Source of the DNA: Neonectria sp. B-13
Lineage: Eukaryota > Ascomycota > Sordariomycetes > Hypocreales > Nectriaceae
NCBI GenBank assembly: GCA_002682825.1
Contig: NOKP01000006.1
Location: 1,798,001-1,862,000, forward strand
Length of the DNA: 64,000 bases
Reading direction: 5' to 3'
How positions within the stretch are numbered: the stretch's first letter is position 1; every line of letters begins with the position of its first letter. Of the stretch, positions 57,981 to 64,000 are shown piece by piece. The notes beneath the pieces were generated by a model. It had not been told where the DNA came from and did no database searches. It saw nothing but the letters and a program-made list of their open reading frames with translations. Position numbers and translations under genes: made by a program.

Positions 57981-58959
57981 GCTGCCCTGCCTCTTTTTCC
58001 CCTTCCCCACGCCTGTGCCTACAGGCGGCTTCTTTTTGGTCGCGGCTGGTGTCTGCAAGCTGGTGGCCCTTTCGCCGTGCCTCTTGTGATGCTGTCGTGA
58101 CTACGTGGGCCTGGGTGGCCCCCCCGCCGTCTACGCAGGGGGGGTTGTCCCGGCCAGGTAACTTGAATGAGATGAGCGCGGTGTTCGGTTTTGATCGGGC
58201 ATCGCCAGCCAGGAGTCGGCCTCCTCTTGGAATGGTCCCTTAAAAAATGATTTCGGGCCCGAGGGGAGATGGGTTCGGGTGCCGGTTATGATGTGGCGCA
58301 TGGGTACATGTACATAATGCCGGAATGACAGACTGCACAACAAAAATGCGTGTTCGCAACGAATGTGAGGCTCTGGGTAGTTGGTTATCGTCTCAGCCAG
58401 GAGGAAGCGGAATAGTGACAATACGACCACGGCCGTAACCTCTCCCCGAAGGTCTCATCAGATGCCAAATTGTGCTCCTACACACCTTAGCCTCCTCACA
58501 CCACGTTCACGTAATAGATCGGGGTTTGGCAAATAATGTATGAACCGCATGCCAAACAGCCGCATGCTCAGCGTAAGTTCTTTATTACCAGCGTACGGAT
58601 AACGAAATCCCGTTTCGGTCCATGCCAGGGGGAATGCCAGTCTCGGCCCTGATATATCAAAGTCCTGCCACTCCTAGCATCCATTCCCATTCCATCTCCA
58701 CGACCAACGACAAAGAACAACGTAATAGAAAACAAGTCCAAGGCGAAAATTTCTCATTTCCCTTTGTAGTGCCGTCCAATTCATCTCCAACCAATCCAAG
58801 AGACCCCTTTTATGTGTGCGTCTGTGTCTCTGGTTCCAGCGTCGCTATCCCCGCGCTCGGAAACCGCGAGTCCCGTGGTTTATTGTACACGCGATTATCA
58901 ACAAAGAAAACATGAAAAACAAAAAAGAACGCCGCCCAATGACGTGTGTTGCCTCATCC
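57981..58959. other. Convergent 3' intergenic region
   Basis: 979 bases between the stop codons of eIF2 beta (+) and Nup133 (-). No supported gene; short motif-free frames only. Contains both 3' UTRs. Confidence 0.5.
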
Positions 58960-61900
58960 TTACATCTGCCCGAACAACGACCCTCCACCTGAGAGGCCGT
59001 TGGACTTGCCCGCGAAGAGCGACTTGCCAGTCGGTTCCTCCTCCACGGCAGCGCCAGCCTTAGTAGCGTCATCCATGAGGCTATCGACCTCGATTCGAGC
59101 CGCCTCAAGAGTGGTGCGGACCCATTCCGCAAGTCGGTTCTTCTCTATGTACTGGTGGAGGATCTTATCCTCGTACTTCATAGCGTCGATCAACTTCGAC
59201 CGGAAGTTGGTCTCGAAGTCGCGGAAACGACGGTCGAGCTGGTCGACAAACGAGCCCAAGGCCTCCTGAGGTGACAAGGGGCGGAAAGGTTCTCGGGCAT
59301 CTTCTATAATAGCGTTAGCAAGCCGCTCAAAATAAGACAGGTGGGAAAACTGACGAAACCTGATACAATCCGCAAGCATTGCATAGAGTTCGGTATCGGC
59401 CAATCGCTCCACCACTTCACGGTCATCCTTGAGTTGTGTGTCGTTGATCTTAGCCCAGTCATCACGAATGAACAACCTCCTCCAGATGAGCCTCTTGGCC
59501 TCCTTCTTTTCGTCGGCATGGCAGCTGCTATCCGCCACCTTGAGGGCCAGCCAAAAAGGGTGTGCAATCTCGTCTCTCGATTCTGGCTTGAGGGAGACGA
59601 GCGTCAGTAGGTCGATGAGAGTCATCGCATCGAGAGCTTCGTGCCGTAACAGCCGCTTCATTCCGTCCTCGAAAATCTGGTGCTGGGCTTTTTGCCTTCG
59701 TGGGATGTTCATGCTATGTGCCTCCATTGCGAAGTTGAGGGCAGCTGCATCGTCCACCGCGTCGTAGGTGCTGGGGAAGATTTGACTATAGAGTTGATCC
59801 TGGATTTTGATCGCAATCAACTCATCGTCAACTTTCTTTAACCTTTCTTCGATACGGGCCTCGTCGGAGACAACTTTGAAAGCGCCAGGGTTGCCAGCCC
59901 CTTCCTCTCTCTCTGCCAGAAGAGCCAGTTTACCGAGACTCAGCTCGATCTTCTTGTTCCACACCTGCTGCTCTTTGTTGAGAGCAAGTTCAACCAGTGT
60001 GTCAGCACTCTGGCCGACATCCTTTTCTTGCTGAACATCGTTGATCCATGATATTTTTGCCAGCTCTGGCTTGCTTCGGAGAAATTGCGTCTTGAAGCCA
60101 AGCTTGTCCAGGTCAAATTCCAGCACCGCCTCTACTCCATGCTTCTGCAACAAGAACTCGTACAATGGAAAAGCGAAAGGTTGACCATAGTTGGAAAAGC
60201 TGGTCTCCACCTTGGTTTTCTTGGCCTGTCGCATCACCTTGAGATTTTGTGTCTCAACCAGCGCAAGGCCAGGCTGCACAAGCTGTTGTTCCAGTTCCTC
60301 AATGTGATCCAGTAGGATGACTGCTAGAGCGGCGAGTGACTCGTGCTTCTCGGCGATGCTAGCTCCCTCCTCCCACTTTCCAGCACGTGCCAGGGCAATG
60401 GGTTTGTCGAACCGATCCGCCTGATACACTTGGGCGAAATTTTGAGCCATAGTCTTCTGGTCCGCAGTCTTCATAGCCCAGCGAGCATACTCCAAGACTG
60501 ATGTAAGCATACCATCGGTAAGGAGGGGTAGGTCCTCGAATATTTTGGTGATCATCTTAGGATCTGGTTGGTTTGCCGACTTGGACTTCTCCTCTCCTTC
60601 TCGGTGCTTCTGTACCCACTGGTCTGAGAGGTCAACGAGGCGCTTGATATTATTCGCGATGTAGTGGCAGCCGGTCCAGGGTTCGGGAAGATCCTCGTAT
60701 CCTTCACGCAGAATACCCATGCGAAGTTCTTCGAAGCCCAGGCCATAGAAGTTCAGGTTATTCTTTCGGAAATCGAGGGCTGCCACATGGGTGCAAATGT
60801 TGACTTGAATTGCCTCGTGGACCATGACGGTGACCTTAGCATCGTCAAGGAGGTGGTCCTTGTACAAGGTCTTGATGACCTCATACGCCCAGGCGACAAA
60901 GAGTTCGAGGCGAAAAACATCGTTGACAAACCAGTGGCGAACCCTGTCAACCTCACCGATGTTAGCAACAGGGTTGTGCTTCTGGTCCTGGTGGATAAAC
61001 TCCACGATCGATCCAATCAAGCTTTTCTTGTCGTTGGCAGGACGTGCCGCGGTGAAGGCTTCGTGACGCTTCCAGAGCAAGACGGCCACATGCATTTTCT
61101 CCGCATTGTATAGTAGATTCCATCGAGTCTTTCGGTCGAGGTCGGCTCCTGTCGTTTTGAGGTAGGACATCAGCCTCTCCAGTGCGTTCGAGCGCGCCCG
61201 CAGATTGTCCTCCAGTGATGCCGGAAGCGTCGAGATGTACGGAGTCGTTGAGCTAAGAATCTCATGGCTGACTTCCAGGGCCGCCTGTGCCGTCTCCTCC
61301 TTGGAGAATTTGATTTCCTGCCGACCCTCGAAGATCAAAGGGTTATCTTGCTTCACGCCAAAGAAGACCGCCTGCTCAAGCTTGCTCTTAGCGGAAACTT
61401 TTGGAGGTTGGTCACTGGCAAACTTGTCCACGTCGGTTGTCACGATCCGCACTGCTCCCGCTCCTCGAACCATCAGAACCACAGCGGGGTTCTTGGTCTT
61501 TGGTCGATATAGGCGATTGTCTTCGTGTCCATGAACGGCAGGGGTTTCCTCGAAGCCAGAGCCGACGATTTCATGAACATCATCTTCCCGGAAGTCAACG
61601 ACATCCTCAAAGGACGCGGGCAAGATGTGGTTGTCGGATTGAAGCTGAGAGTCTGGTGACTCGGGAGAAATTGCGATTGACGCGATGATTGTTGCTCGAT
61701 CGAAGACGATGTACGCAACAAGAGCGGGACGGGGAAGGTAGAGACGAGGTCGAGAGGTCTGTGTGGTCGATGGCGAGGAGATCGGAGTCGAGTAAGAGGT
61801 GATGGGTCGGATCATGCCAATTTGGCATTCTTTGGGAGTCAAGACAGCTTCAACCAAGGCGTAGCGCGAAGAGCTTCGCAAAGTTAGGCTGACAAGTAGT

Positions 61901-63279
61901 AGTAGGTGCTGAACCGTGGAGTCGTCGGATGACATGGCCTCGCTCAGCCTGGTTAGCTCGAGGTATTTGGGTTCCAGGCCCTTAGGAACATAAGTGAAGT
62001 CCAGTGCCTCGAATGATTCAGCCGGAAAGTCTTGAGAGACCGGATCTGTTTCCTGCAGGGCAGCGACGATTTCGTCGCGCACATCAGCCTCCCCAATAAT
62101 CTCGTTGTGGCCTCCCCGATGAACCTTCCATGCCTGCAGTCGGCCCTTTCCAGTGAGCGCAACGACATTCCTCTCCCCAACTCGGGCTGATCGATCGGCG
62201 CGGACCGCAGCGACGTCTCCTTGAAGTGACAGGTTAGAGAACGCATGGCGAATGCTACCAAATATTCCACTGGTTGAGGTCGAAAGGTTGTTTCGCAGGA
62301 ATTGGACGGAAATGGATGGTCGCCCGTGGCCGTCGCGCACATTCAAGTATGCCAGTCGTCCGGAATTGAACGTCAAGATGAAACCAGCGGATTCGGCGTT
62401 GGTGATGGCCACAACCTTCTCGCCGGATGCCATTCCAGTGATCATATGCTCGACGCCAGAGCGGTCCTTTTTGATAAAGGCGAAGGTAGCTGCGCTAGAG
62501 ATGGATTCCCAGTAGACGACTTTTCCGCTGCCTGCCATGACCACGACCAGACCAGGCTCTGTCGTCGACGCGGAGGGGGAAACGAGGCATCCTACAGGGA
62601 GGGGGTCGGTCGGTTTGGAAGCTGATGGGAGGGTGAATGTGAAGGTTTCGGGGGATTGCGAGGTCGATGTGTAGGGCCAAACGATGGCGTGGGTGGCAGT
62701 CAGGGTGAGGGCATAACCAGAGGTGGAGAAGATGTCGGCAGTTTGGTTGCCTATAATAAAAACAGTGAGCGGGTACTGAAACGGTGAGAAAGTCGTCGAG
62801 GATGGGCGGCTTACCTGACCAGTCGGAGCGAATCCTGTCTGGTAAAGCTGGAAGCTTGCTGACAATGTATGCATTTGTGCTTGTCTGGAGAGAATCAGCG
62901 TCTGAGATCAGAAGATGAGCCATGTTTTCCATACCAAAACAAGGCTCCCGTCGCCTTTGTTAGCGGCTCGGTCCCCGTGTTTGGACTTTTTGGCGCGAAG
63001 GTTCAATTCTTTGCGCACGGTGGGAGGAGTGTTCTCGATGGCGTCGTTGTTGACATTGAGGGTCGCGACCTTGTCCGTCTTGACCTCGATCATCTCCTGC
63101 TGAGCCTGGGCCTGGGCCTGGGCCTGATCGGGCTTGACAAAGGTTTGCTCGGACAAAGGTATGCGCGCTCTCTTGGCCTTGGGCTGCTGGGCGAGGTTGT
63201 CCGAGCTCAAGGGACGCTGTCGCCGGCGTGAACGGGTCGCCGTCGCCGGGCCACCGTCGGCGACAGACGGGGAAAACAT
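58960..63279 (-). CDS. nup133: Nucleoporin Nup133 family
   Basis: Minus strand: exon 1 63279..62935, exon 2 62884..62815, exon 3 62750..58960, introns of 50 and 64 bases; 1401 residues as read, or 1384 if the internal in-frame intron 59354..59304 is removed. Nup133 is part of the Y-shaped (Nup84/Nup107) scaffold of the nuclear pore. Seen: a basic disordered N-terminus (MFSPSVADGG..., a QAQAQAQAQ run, and KKSKHGDRAANKGDGSLVL), an N-terminal beta-propeller region (STSGYALTLTATHAIVWPYT, GSGKVVYWESISSAATFAF, SGRLAYLNVRDGHGRPSISV), then a long alpha-solenoid (EFIHQDQKHNPVANIGEVDR, HYIANNIKRLVDLSDQWV, YARWAMKTADQKTMAQNF). The C-terminus GKSLFAGKSNG and GGGSLFGQM is FG-like. Starting at MHTLSASF (62874) would lose the conserved N-terminus. 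Confidence 0.9.
63105..63128 (-). repeat. Gln-Ala codon repeat in Nup133
   Basis: GCCTGG hexamer tandem units that read as alternating Gln-Ala codons in the N-terminal region of Nup133. A coding microsatellite. Confidence 0.8.
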
Positions 63280-64000
63280 TTCGGGCGGGTCGCAAGGGGA
63301 TGACTCGGATGGGTGGTGTCAGCAGCGGCGAGGGACGTGTCGGGATGGATGGCGATGGATTCGGCCTCGCGAGATCAGAGAGGCATTTCGTCGCAGAGGA
63401 TGGGAGATGGTGAAGCGGTGACTTTGTTAGGCGTTGTTGAAAGAGGCAAGGTAGAAAATGGAATGCAGTAGAGCGAGTGACGAAGCATGCACCTATTGGC
63501 TTCCAGGCGAAAAACAAAACGAATGGCCCAGGGCCACAGGCGGGCAGTTTGCGGGACGCCAAGCTACAGGGGGTGTTTTACGCGCTGTGATTGGGCGGCT
63601 GGGGCCTGAAAAAGTGAAGGCTGCGCTGGCAAAGCTGGCAACCTGGAGCTGTGGTGCTTCCATTGTAGGGGCGGTACGTACCCCGGCCATCGGTACCTGA
63701 CCACTGCGCGTTGAGGTCGGGTGCGCTGGGTAGTACTGTGCCGCGTGCGCCAGGCGGTGGAAGAGCCGCCGTGACTGTGCGAGGGTACCTCTGACGCGCA
63801 CTACCGCCTTACTAAGGTCAGGTACCCCCGGAGCGAGTGCGGCTCTCTCAGCTCGGGCAGGCACTCGCCCCGTCACCACTACAAGCAACTCAACTCACTT
63901 CGATGACCCTTGCTCGCTGAGCCGTCAATTCGCACCAACTCCGGCAGTCTTCCAAGGCACGAATCCTTCACTATCGTCTATAGCACAGTTTCTTCTCTAC
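63280..64000. other. Nup133 upstream region, right window edge
   Basis: 721 bases. Holds the Nup133 promoter; no further gene start could be supported. An 11-base inverted repeat brackets 63692-63826 (see separate entry). The final 130 bases are C/T-richer on the plus strand and may be the leader of a gene beyond the window. Confidence 0.5.
63692..63826. repeat. 135-bp segment with 11-bp terminal inverted repeats
   Basis: GGTACCTGACC at 63692-63702 and its exact reverse complement GGTCAGGTACC at 63816-63826. A related GGTACCTCTGAC lies inside at 63784. No clear target-site duplication flanks it, so a miniature transposon is only a possibility. Confidence 0.5.

Noticed and set aside
17316..64000. 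Secondary-metabolite gene cluster
   Set aside because: The acyltransferase, amidohydrolase and phosphatase are not accompanied by a polyketide synthase, peptide synthetase, terpene enzyme, P450 or cluster regulator in the window.

Overview
The window is nuclear DNA of a filamentous ascomycete (Pezizomycotina, most likely a Sordariomycete; I do not name a species). The evidence is short GT-AG introns of about 46-130 bases, often with CTAAC/CTGAC-like branch points, long pyrimidine-rich 5' leaders, monocistronic genes on both strands, and proteins typical of this group (Mim2, Mic12, RGG-tailed eIF3f, Nup133 beginning MFSPSV). All gene models come from reading the sequence and checking exon phase; no database search was run.

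Layout. 0-14.5 kb is gene dense and mostly RNA or translation housekeeping: Cwf18/CCDC12 splicing factor (+), zinc-knuckle RS protein (-), R3H-SUZ protein (+), eIF3f (-), Utp25 (+), mitochondrial ribosomal protein bL17m (-), MICOS subunit Mic12 (+), and a Lys-rich orphan gene split by an in-frame TAG (+). 16-17.3 kb holds the heme enzyme ALA dehydratase (+). A 4.2 kb non-coding stretch follows. 21.5-31.7 kb holds an acyltransferase-3 membrane protein (+), an amidohydrolase-3 enzyme (-), a tyrosine phosphatase (+), a small basic protein (+) and a large uncharacterised protein (-). A DUF1279/FAM210 mitochondrial protein lies at 34-34.9 kb and a tRNA-Trp(CCA) at 35.5 kb (-).

35.5-54 kb is almost a gene desert. 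It has one small conserved protein gene (45.1 kb), many short tandem arrays (6- and 7-base units), C-rich and CT-rich tracts, and a possible decayed coding region near 48-49 kb. 54-63.3 kb is gene dense again: a MARVEL-type membrane protein (+), the mitochondrial outer-membrane import factor Mim2 (-), eIF2 beta (+) and nucleoporin Nup133 (-).

How the genes relate. There are no operons and no biosynthetic cluster. Head-to-head pairs (eIF3f/Utp25, bL17m/Mic12, Mim2/eIF2 beta) share short promoter regions and link translation, ribosome assembly and mitochondrial functions. The most unusual observations are gene-model conflicts (a one-base phase conflict, a second possible one, and an in-frame stop), an in-frame 51-base intron hidden in Nup133, three evenly spaced AACGT elements in the eIF3f/Utp25 promoter, and a set of hexamer and heptamer arrays outside coding sequence. 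I did not find a convincing new multi-gene system.
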